17,126 nucleotides of DNA from FW021-bin31 sp964478125. GTDB taxonomy: Bacteria > Bacteroidota > Bacteroidia > Chitinophagales > Chitinophagaceae. This document shows positions 1 to 6,406 of this stretch, one piece after another (the stretch's first letter is position 1; the number at the start of each line of letters is the position of its first letter). A program made the position numbers and the translations under genes. The stretch covers positions 1 to 17,126 of the forward strand of contig CAYZGR010000066.1 in assembly GCA_964478125.1 (NCBI GenBank), written 5' to 3'. The notes under the pieces were generated by a model. The model was not told where the DNA came from and made no database searches. It was given only the letters and a program-made list of their open reading frames with translations.

Positions 1-50
1 AATGCACGAATGAATAATATTATTCGTGTATATTGGTGTCATTCGTGGCT
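1..50. repeat. Left copy of a GxxExxY-flanking direct repeat, cut by the window edge
   Basis: These 50 bases match positions 489-538 at 48 of 50 positions; the differences are at bases 12 and 21. The copy contains an inner inverted pair (cacgaat at 5-11, attcgtg at 22-28) and ends in attcgtggct. Its outer left arm would lie before base 1. It also carries TATATTGG at 29-36, one base away from the Bacteroidota -7 box TAnnTTTG and 28 bases before the following ATG, so the repeat may supply a promoter; that last point is inference. Confidence 0.85.
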
Positions 51-64
51 AAAAAAAGACTAAA

Positions 65-439
65 ATGACAGATCTTATTTATAAAGAAGAAAGTTACCAA
101 ATTATTGGAAAATGTATAGAGGTACACAATCAATTAGGCCCCGGCTTCCTGGAGATGGTTTATAAAGATGCATTGGAACTGGAATTTAGGAAAGATCATA
201 TGCTCTATGAACGGGAAAAAGAATACCTGGTGAATTATAAAGATTTTATTCTTCCTCATAAATTTTATGCGGACTTTGTCATTTTTGATAAGATCATATT
301 AGAGGTCAAAGGAGTGTCTGGTATTGCTGATGAATTCATAGCACAAGCCTTGAATTATTTAAAGGTATCTCAAAATCGGCTGGCGCTCATCGTTAATTTT
401 GGAGAATTAAAATTGAATTATAAGCGGATTGTACTGTGA
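65..439 (+). CDS. GxxExxY family protein (PD-(D/E)XK nuclease-like)
   Basis: This is a complete 124-residue protein, the usual length for the GxxExxY family. The naming motif GFLEMVY is at residues 27-33. A PD-(D/E)XK-type core follows, with D70 in YADFVIFD and E80-V-K82 in ILEVKG, then the conserved ALNYLK (95-100) and LIVNFG (108-113) blocks. The family is common in Bacteroidota and has a predicted nuclease fold, but I know of no established substrate. The catalytic-type residues are all present, so it should be intact. It is the only plus-strand gene here and lies between two near-identical 50-bp repeats that contain inverted repeats. That arrangement suggests a repeat-associated or mobile unit rather than a partner of the minus-strand genes. 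The ATG lies 15 bp after the left repeat and no Shine-Dalgarno sequence is visible. Confidence 0.88.
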   Translation: MTDLIYKEESYQIIGKCIEVHNQLGPGFLEMVYKDALELEFRKDHMLYEREKEYLVNYKDFILPHKFYADFVIFDKIILEVKGVSGIADEFIAQALNYLKVSQNRLALIVNFGELKLNYKRIVL

Positions 440-481
440 GATAAATCAAGGATTGACGAAGCTATGAATACAGGAAAGAAA

Positions 482-538
482 AGCCACGAATGCACGAATA
501 AATAATATAATTCGTGTATATTGGTGTCATTCGTGGCT
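482..538. repeat. Right copy of the repeat: nested inverted repeats after the GxxExxY gene
   Basis: The outer arms agccacgaat (482-491) and attcgtggct (529-538) are perfect reverse complements. Inside them, cacgaat (493-499) pairs with attcgtg (510-516). Bases 489-538 repeat bases 1-50 with two mismatches. The unit could fold as a cruciform or a two-stage RNA hairpin. It starts 42 bp after the stop codon of the GxxExxY gene. Confidence 0.85.
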
Positions 539-546
539 AAAAATAA

Positions 547-563
547 GCCGCTAATGCACGAAT
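547..563. repeat. Partial further copy of the repeat arm
   Basis: The string gccgctaatgcacgaat resembles the start of the repeat at 483-499 (gccacgaatgcacgaat), with changes only in its fifth to seventh bases. It lies 8 bp beyond the full right copy. It looks like the beginning of another unit that was lost or has decayed. With the 482-538 copy, it accounts for most of the non-coding stretch between the GxxExxY gene and the hexosaminidase stop codon. Confidence 0.6.
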
Positions 564-603
564 AAAATGGGATTGATCTGAGACAATGGTCAACTGCCGC
601 TGC

Positions 604-2544
604 CTACTGCTCCTTCTCCGCCTTAATTCCCGCCCGCTTATTCAATTCCTTTATGGGCATGGATATCATCCGTCCCACTTTCTTATTTCCCTCGTAAGTA
701 ATCACTTTCAGCATTACCGCATCTTCGGGCGGGGTGAGTGGCTTCGTATATTTGGGATAAAAGCGATCCGGGAAGGAGTTATCAAAACTGTAATATATAT
801 CCAGTCCCTTTACTTCGGTACTTAGTTCAATTTTTAATTGATTATCAGCAGTTTTAACTGCCTTAAAAATAGGATCATAAACGCTTGGCGCGTATTTTAC
901 GTTCTCGACCTTTAATCTTTTAAATTGTTTTTCCAGGCGGCCGAAAAAATTTTCCCAGTTGCGTTTGTTTTTGGGAGACCATAAAGCCTCGGAAATAGCC
1001 ATACCCCTGGGCCACAGCATGTATTCGGCATGGCGCATATTGTAGATCTGTTCGGTCCACAAGTTGGCCTGTCCTCCTTTGATATACTTGGCATATTGCA
1101 TAGGGAAGCCATCCGGTATCGGGTCGAATTTATAGGCCTTGCTCAATCGAAGGGTGGCATAAACATGGGGTTCGATGATGGGATCCCCTTGCATATAATC
1201 CAGATAGGCATAGGTTGTAGGGCTCATCACCACCTCGTGTCCCATTTTAGCAGCTTTAATACCACCTTCCATGCCGCGCCAACTCATTACTGCGGCATTT
1301 GGAGCCAGTCCGCCTTCCAGAATCTCATCCCATCCGATAAGCTTTTTGCCTTTTGATTCCACGATCTTTTCCACACGTTTGGTAAAGTAACTTTGTACCT
1401 CATTCATGGTTTTTAGCCCTTTCTTTTTCATCAGGGCCTTGATCTGGGGATTCTTTTCCCAAAAATTGTGAGGCGCTTCATCGCCTCCCATATGGATGTA
1501 TTCGAAGGGAAACAATTGTGCTACCTGGGTAATGACCTTGTCCAGGAACTGGTATACCTTTTCGTTGGCCGGACAAAGGGTGTTGTCCACCAAAGCAATA
1601 GGCGGAGCGCCGTGAGACCAATCCATAAAAGATTCCCCGGAATTGACCTGATATTTATCGGCGCCGGGGGTACAGGATAATTCCGGGTAGGAAGCTACTG
1701 CTGCCAGACTATGAGCGGGTACGTCAATCTCAGGTAAAATATCCACGAAACGATCTTTGGCATATTGCACGATCTCTTTAATATCCTTTTGCGTATAATA
1801 CCCACCGTAATTGCGCGGAGCATCGGCAGCGGGAGGGGAGAAGGTGCCGAAATAGCCCACCTTTTTGACATTCCATGCTCCTACTTCCGTCAGCTTGGGG
1901 AGTCCCTTGATCTCTATTCTCCAACCCTGATCATCTGTGAGATGCAGATGCAGCAGGTTGTATTTGTAGCGTACCATTTCATCAATAAATTGTTCTACTT
2001 CTTCTTTTGTAAAGAAATGACGCGCAACATCGAACATCAGACCTCTCCAGCCAAAACGCGGATAATCTGTAATATCTACACAGGGCGCCTCCCAGGCTAT
2101 TCCACTCATCAGGGTATCGCTTTCTATATCCGGTGGAAAAAGCTGGAGCAGCGTTTGAATACCATAAAATAAACCGGCCGGTTTATTGGCTTTAATGACG
2201 ATCTGTTGCGGGGTTACCGATAGATGGTAGCCTTCTTTCCCGATCTTTTCATCGGCTTTTGTATTTATCAAAAGCCTGATAGCGGCATTTGAGGATGAAG
2301 TATGAACAACCTGAAGCCGGCTACCGGTGGCAGAAGTCAGTTCTTTGGATAAAAAGATCACTGTTTGTTTTAGTGCATTGTCTTTTGGCGCTTCTACTAT
2401 AATATTTTTTGGTAAAATAAAGGTGCCGGATTGTTCTGTTATGGAAACGGGTTCGGGGATAATCGCAATATCCGTCTTCTTATTTTGGGCAAAGGTTACA
2501 GAACAGATCAGACAAAGAAGTAATAAAGACAGTGTTTTTTTCAT
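604..2544 (-). CDS. Beta-N-acetylhexosaminidase, glycoside hydrolase family 20
   Basis: This 646-residue exported enzyme should remove terminal GlcNAc/GalNAc residues from chitin oligomers, glycoproteins or glycolipids. A reading frame extends 13 codons further upstream, but I place the start at 2544 because MKKTLSLLLLCLICSVTFAQ is then a typical Sec signal peptide. Residues ~25-155 form the N-terminal GH20b domain and ~160-510 the catalytic barrel. The barrel begins YPRFGWRGLMFDVARHF and includes the LHLHLTDDQGWRIEI block. The catalytic Asp-Glu pair is in HMGGDE (D355, E356), as expected for substrate-assisted catalysis through the N-acetyl group. A C-terminal segment of ~80 residues resembles the beta-rich tail found on many Bacteroidota GH20 enzymes. 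It is the last of three exported hydrolases on this strand, 68 bp after the phosphodiesterase gene. The exact substrate cannot be told from sequence. Confidence 0.93.
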   Translation of the reverse strand: MKKTLSLLLLCLICSVTFAQNKKTDIAIIPEPVSITEQSGTFILPKNIIVEAPKDNALKQTVIFLSKELTSATGSRLQVVHTSSSNAAIRLLINTKADEKIGKEGYHLSVTPQQIVIKANKPAGLFYGIQTLLQLFPPDIESDTLMSGIAWEAPCVDITDYPRFGWRGLMFDVARHFFTKEEVEQFIDEMVRYKYNLLHLHLTDDQGWRIEIKGLPKLTEVGAWNVKKVGYFGTFSPPAADAPRNYGGYYTQKDIKEIVQYAKDRFVDILPEIDVPAHSLAAVASYPELSCTPGADKYQVNSGESFMDWSHGAPPIALVDNTLCPANEKVYQFLDKVITQVAQLFPFEYIHMGGDEAPHNFWEKNPQIKALMKKKGLKTMNEVQSYFTKRVEKIVESKGKKLIGWDEILEGGLAPNAAVMSWRGMEGGIKAAKMGHEVVMSPTTYAYLDYMQGDPIIEPHVYATLRLSKAYKFDPIPDGFPMQYAKYIKGGQANLWTEQIYNMRHAEYMLWPRGMAISEALWSPKNKRNWENFFGRLEKQFKRLKVENVKYAPSVYDPIFKAVKTADNQLKIELSTEVKGLDIYYSFDNSFPDRFYPKYTKPLTPPEDAVMLKVITYEGNKKVGRMISMPIKELNKRAGIKAEKEQ

Positions 2545-2612
2545 AATTGAATAATTTAAATAGAGATGATCTACGAGGTGCAAGATAGGGCTTAAGGCCC
2601 ATAAATAAAATA

Positions 2613-3494
2613 TTACTTAAAGGCAACTTTTACAGGTCTGCCAATCCAAACTTGCGGTGTTTTTAATCCAAAGATATAAGCAATGGTAGCCGCAGTGTCA
2701 AAAGTCATGATGCTTTCTTTCAATTCCTTTCCTTTTTTGACCTCCTTGCCATAAATGATCCATGGAATTTCCATTTCTTCTATGCTTTTTCCGCCGTGGC
2801 TTTTTCCTTTTCCGCCATGGTCGGCGGTGACCAGAATGATGGTGCTTTTCATGATCCCGGCCTCTTTTACGGCCTGCAGTATCTGTCCTATATAGCTGTC
2901 AATCTTTGAAATAGCCTGATAATAAGCAGGCGTTCCCCACCCTATGGTATGCCCTGCATGGTCAATACCATCAAAATGGAGAAAGAGTAAATTGGGCTTG
3001 TGTGAGGTGATATATTGCACCGCGTTTGCAGCAGTGAGGCTGTCATCATCCGTGTGATCATTCTTATTGACCACCTGATGAGGAAACAGGTAACCTATTC
3101 CGGACCAGGTATAAATAACGCCGATCTGGGATTGTGGCTTTTGCTCATGAAGGATCTCAAAAATAGTGGGAAATATTCCATACTTACCCACCGCCCTGGA
3201 AGGGATTTCAGGCTTCTTGCTGTCCCATTCGGTATATCCGGTCAACGACGGGTTGGCTCCCATTGTCATAGCTGCCCAGTTGACAGCGCTGGAAGAAGGC
3301 CTTACACAACGTGCATGCAGGGTGTAACTTCCATCCTGCATCATTCTTTTCATATGAGGAATATTTTCGGCTTTGGCCAGGTAGTTGGCTCCGGCTCCAT
3401 CCAGTCCGATAAGAATAACATGTTTAACCCCTTTTACTTGTGCCAACAATAGAGCAGGCATGAGTATAAACACCACTACAAGTACTCGTTTCAT
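2613..3494 (-). CDS. Exported alkaline-phosphatase-superfamily phosphodiesterase / nucleotide pyrophosphatase
   Basis: This 293-residue protein starts with a signal peptide (MKRVLVVVFILMPALLLAQ), so it acts in the periplasm or is anchored outside. The fold is the type I phosphodiesterase/NPP branch of the alkaline phosphatase superfamily. ILIGLDGAG supplies the first metal ligand (D32). PSSSAVNW (67-73) should hold the Ser nucleophile, probably S69. The remaining metal ligands are in HFDGIDHAGH (D178, H182), TADHGG (D225, H226) and SHGG (H233). All expected metal ligands are present. It is shorter than typical NPP enzymes (about 400 residues) and looks like a minimal catalytic domain. It lies 76 bp after the phospholipase C gene and 68 bp before the GH20 gene. 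A role in removing phosphate from released head groups or nucleotides is plausible but inferred; sulfatase-like activity cannot be excluded. Confidence 0.85.
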   Translation of the reverse strand: MKRVLVVVFILMPALLLAQVKGVKHVILIGLDGAGANYLAKAENIPHMKRMMQDGSYTLHARCVRPSSSAVNWAAMTMGANPSLTGYTEWDSKKPEIPSRAVGKYGIFPTIFEILHEQKPQSQIGVIYTWSGIGYLFPHQVVNKNDHTDDDSLTAANAVQYITSHKPNLLFLHFDGIDHAGHTIGWGTPAYYQAISKIDSYIGQILQAVKEAGIMKSTIILVTADHGGKGKSHGGKSIEEMEIPWIIYGKEVKKGKELKESIMTFDTAATIAYIFGLKTPQVWIGRPVKVAFK

Positions 3495-3529
3495 GTATAT
3501 TTGATTTTGCGTGCAGTTTTTTTAACGGT

Positions 3530-3537
3530 CAAAAGTA
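3530..3537 (-). promoter_or_regulatory. Candidate Bacteroidota -7 promoter box upstream of the phosphodiesterase gene
   Basis: On the minus strand the bases read TACTTTTG, an exact match to the Bacteroidota -7 consensus TAnnTTTG, and lie 35 bases before the ATG at 3494. I did not find a TTTG -33 box at the usual 17-23 base spacing, so the site is only a candidate. If used, it would let the phosphodiesterase and hexosaminidase genes be transcribed separately from the phospholipase gene. Confidence 0.3.
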
Positions 3538-3570
3538 ACCCATTCTAATGAATTTGAAGTACCGGCCCAA

Positions 3571-6051
3571 TCAAACTTCTACCTGTCCCATAAACGGATC
3601 CGTATAAGAGGCTTCCCCTGTTTCTACATGGCCCGCAAAACGGCGCTCAAAATCCGGGTTCCCTTTTATGTGGAGCGTGAAATCATACCAGCCATGACTC
3701 CTTTTTAAGTTAATGGGAACCGATACAGATTGACCCGAGGTCACCCCTTTTGTAATTCCTTTTCCATTATAGGCATTGTCTGTTATTATTACAACAACCT
3801 CTTTCTGGCCCTGAGTCAATTCCAGCTTTAATTCAATATTCCCCGAAAATTTACCTTTGTTCATTCTTTTTCTTTCATATTCACAAAGGATGTTTAGTTT
3901 AGGATCTTTATCGTCCCCCTTGAAAGAGCGAAAAAAACCATTGGGGGCATAAAGGTCATAGTGATAACTTCCCTGAAACGCCCAGTTATCCGAAAGCGTA
4001 TCTCCCCTTCGGACGGCATAATTTCGAGTAGCAAAATCTTTTAAGTCATATACTGTAAAAGGAGCCCCGACTGCATGAGCTCCCGGCAGTTCATTTTTGG
4101 CTCCCATAGTCAACTCAAAGGTCTGCCGGCCCGGATGGATACGTCCGGAAGCATAGAGCTGATAGGGTAGCGGACATGCGGATCGAATGCCCGGTTCCTG
4201 ATGAGGAATGAGCGGCGACTGCCCCGGGGCGGCATTAATTTGCTTTATTTCTTCGTTGGTAAGTTTTTTATAACCATGAGGTAAACTCTTGAATTTTGCA
4301 TTGTAGATGCTTTCTACGAAAGGTTTCTTTTTTACAAACTCCGGTAAACGGATCTCTTCCCCGTTGTAAGGCCGGAATACGGAGGTCATGTCGCCGCAAA
4401 TGGTTCGTCTCCAGGGACTGATGTTGTCTTCCTTAATTTGTTTTCCTAAACTTTTAGAAATAAATTTTTCAAGGAACATCAATACGGAAGTATTGTCGAA
4501 AACCTCTGAATTGACCCAGCCGCCGCGACTCCAGGGGGAAGCCACTACAAAGGGTACCCGGTATCCCAAACCGATAGGGCTCACCCGACGGGGATCTTTG
4601 GGCTTCCCTTTTAATGCTTTCGCCTGCGTTTCCGTTACATAATCCACCGTGGGGTCTATTCCTAAAGAACATTTTCCCGATCCGGTATCTTCAGGATTAG
4701 GAGCCGTGAAAGGCGGGACATGGTCAAAGTATCCATCATTCTCATCATAAGTCAGTATAAGAATCGTTTTTTTCCATACTTCCGGGTCCCGGGTTAATAT
4801 ATCCAGGACTTCTGAAACATACCATGCGCCATACCAAGGCGCACCGGGGTGATCTGAAAAATTGCACGGCGCCACCAACCAGGAGACCGAAGGTAATTGT
4901 CCGTTCTGAACGTCTTTTCTAAACTGGTCTAATACATCTCCTCTAGGAATTTTCATAGTTCTCTCTGTACCTTCATCATCGTATTGCAAAGTTTCAAGTT
5001 GGTGATAATAAGGATCATTTACATTGGTGTCAAAGGCCTTTTTATGAATCTCCTGTTGCCATTCCGGCAATTTCTTGAAGTTTTCAGGAGTGTACTTTTT
5101 TAACCCTTTGGTAATACGTTTCAGTAGCTTTTCCCGCTTGATCCGTTCTTTATCTCCTTTCGGATAGTTTGGAATTTCAGCTTTTAATTCTTTTGCTCTT
5201 TTTTGCATATAGCGAACATGAGCCGGATGGAACCGGACGTGGTATTGTGAGAACCACTCTAAGTCATTATTTGTAAAATTGGCCAGCCAATCTTCTTCTT
5301 CCCCTTCTAAACCGACCTCTAAACTTAATTCATTTTGATATACCTTCCAGGAGATCCCGTTTTTTTCAAGCCGTTCGGGAAAGGTGGTCCAATGCGCGGG
5401 AGAACCGTATGTCACATTGGAATTGTGAATATTGGCGGGTGAATCTCCCGAGGGTTTCTCTCTTACGGTGCCGGAGAAGAAATACAGCCTGTTGGGTGAA
5501 GTGGCGGTCAATGAGGAGCAAAAGTGATGATCACAAACTGTAAAGGCATCCGCCAGGGCATAATAGAAAGGCAGGTCATCCCTGCCGTAATGACCCATCG
5601 TGAGGGGCATATCCTGGTAGTCCTTATGTCCGGATTTTTTGGCTTCCAGCCAGTTGTCAAACCGCCCGTTGTTGCGGGCGTCTACCATGCTCTCCCAGGA
5701 ATGGGGCAGCGATCCCATCCAGGTCGCTTTGGTTTCTTTGATATTCAGCCGGAAAGGGGCATAGGTTTCTCCTTTTTTATTGTTTTGCAGCCACGCCAAA
5801 TTTTTGTTGGGTAATCTGATGGCTCTGGGGTCGTTATAGCCCCTCACGCCCTGCAACGTGCCGTATAAGTGGTCAAAGGAGCGGTTTTCCTGCATCAGTA
5901 GTACGACATGTTCTGCATTTTCAAAGGTGGTTCCCGGATCCGGGTTGATGGCCATCGCCCGCCTGATTGAAGGAGGGATCGTGTTCAGAGCGCCTGTAGC
6001 ACCGGCCAGCAAAGCCGCCTTTTTGATAAAATCTCTACGTGAATTTTCCAT
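3571..6051 (-). CDS. Phospholipase C, phosphocholine-specific type (Tat-exported)
   Basis: This 826-residue protein matches the architecture of bacterial phosphocholine-specific phospholipases C (PlcH/PlcN type). It begins with a twin-arginine signal, SRRDFIKKAALLAGATGALN, implying export of a folded enzyme. The phosphoesterase domain spans ~45-560. ENRSFDHLYG (E55, N56) supplies metal ligands, and TATSPNRLYFF (182-192) should contain the Thr/Ser nucleophile. DENDGYFDH (D436-H444) gives the second metal cluster. Residues ~635-725 and ~735-815 look like the two small C-terminal beta domains (DUF756) usual in this family. The family cleaves phosphatidylcholine or sphingomyelin to release phosphocholine; some members prefer other head groups or are acid phosphatases. 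It heads the exported-hydrolase cluster, and the kinase/PLP fusion gene lies just upstream beyond a 355-bp spacer, a possible user of released amino-alcohol phosphates. Confidence 0.93.
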   Translation of the reverse strand: MENSRRDFIKKAALLAGATGALNTIPPSIRRAMAINPDPGTTFENAEHVVLLMQENRSFDHLYGTLQGVRGYNDPRAIRLPNKNLAWLQNNKKGETYAPFRLNIKETKATWMGSLPHSWESMVDARNNGRFDNWLEAKKSGHKDYQDMPLTMGHYGRDDLPFYYALADAFTVCDHHFCSSLTATSPNRLYFFSGTVREKPSGDSPANIHNSNVTYGSPAHWTTFPERLEKNGISWKVYQNELSLEVGLEGEEEDWLANFTNNDLEWFSQYHVRFHPAHVRYMQKRAKELKAEIPNYPKGDKERIKREKLLKRITKGLKKYTPENFKKLPEWQQEIHKKAFDTNVNDPYYHQLETLQYDDEGTERTMKIPRGDVLDQFRKDVQNGQLPSVSWLVAPCNFSDHPGAPWYGAWYVSEVLDILTRDPEVWKKTILILTYDENDGYFDHVPPFTAPNPEDTGSGKCSLGIDPTVDYVTETQAKALKGKPKDPRRVSPIGLGYRVPFVVASPWSRGGWVNSEVFDNTSVLMFLEKFISKSLGKQIKEDNISPWRRTICGDMTSVFRPYNGEEIRLPEFVKKKPFVESIYNAKFKSLPHGYKKLTNEEIKQINAAPGQSPLIPHQEPGIRSACPLPYQLYASGRIHPGRQTFELTMGAKNELPGAHAVGAPFTVYDLKDFATRNYAVRRGDTLSDNWAFQGSYHYDLYAPNGFFRSFKGDDKDPKLNILCEYERKRMNKGKFSGNIELKLELTQGQKEVVVIITDNAYNGKGITKGVTSGQSVSVPINLKRSHGWYDFTLHIKGNPDFERRFAGHVETGEASYTDPFMGQVEV

Positions 6052-6149
6052 GGGATAAAAATATAAAATTCTTCTTTTTTATGCAATTACGGATATTTTT
6101 CCCCTGAGGAAATCAGAAGTCCGCTAGGAAGATCAGTAACTTATGTAAA

Positions 6150-6333
6150 GCCGCGAACGCACGAATTTTAACTGATTATTATATCACAAAGTTATAGCTA
6201 TAAAAAGAGGCGTTTGGTGTTTCTACTAATTTAATCATATTGAAGGCCGGGATGCCGCACTTCTTGATATAGGCAGATCCCTCATCGGTATTTGGATATC
6301 TCTTTTTATTTCTTTTGTTCGTGCATTCGTGGC
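6150..6333. repeat. Element with 16-bp imperfect terminal inverted repeats, related to the GxxExxY-flanking repeat
   Basis: The left end gccgcgaacgcacgaa (6150-6165) and right end ttcgtgcattcgtggc (6318-6333) are reverse complements at 14 of 16 positions. The right end, read on the minus strand, is gccacgaatgcacgaa, identical to 483-498 in the repeat beside the GxxExxY gene. The ~150-bp interior carries no recognisable gene. A minus-strand frame of 65 codons (6376-6179) crosses it but includes the repeat itself and resembles nothing I know. The element occupies half of the 355-bp spacer between the phospholipase gene (start 6051) and the fusion gene (stop 6407). Nothing else is recognisable in that spacer. 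It may be a decayed unit, a MITE-like element or a solo repeat pair. Confidence 0.65.
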
Positions 6334-6406
6334 ATAAGAATATGATTCGAAGCGGGCTCACTCCTTGAACATTCAATATTTCCTGTTAGTTAATTTGAAA
6401 TGGATG

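Noticed and set aside
1..563. CRISPR array made of the ~50-bp repeats
   Set aside because: The full copies are separated by a 374-bp gene rather than by short equal spacers, and no Cas gene is present.
586..825. Plus-strand open frame overlapping the end of the hexosaminidase gene, and many similar plus-strand frames elsewhere
   Set aside because: They lie opposite well-supported minus-strand genes and their translations show no domain or signal. They are antisense shadows.
2545..2583. Upstream start of the hexosaminidase at 2583
   Set aside because: The 13 extra residues would sit before a clean signal peptide that starts with MKK at 2544, so the internal ATG is preferred.
2588..2600. Small hairpin gggcttaaggccc between the phosphodiesterase and hexosaminidase genes as a terminator
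   Set aside because: The stem is only 4-5 bp and is not followed by a T-tract on the minus strand, so it is not a convincing intrinsic terminator.
6058..6086. Possible promoter of the phospholipase C gene (minus-strand TTG, 18-base spacer, TATATTTT)
   Set aside because: The -7 box has one mismatch and lies only 6 bp from the ATG, which would force an almost leaderless transcript. The region is A/T-rich, so chance matches are expected.
6179..6376. 65-codon minus-strand open frame in the spacer before the phospholipase gene
   Set aside because: It runs straight through the repeat arm at 6318-6333, resembles no family I know, and has no start signal. More likely a chance frame in a repeat element, although its last ~40 codons could be a gene remnant.
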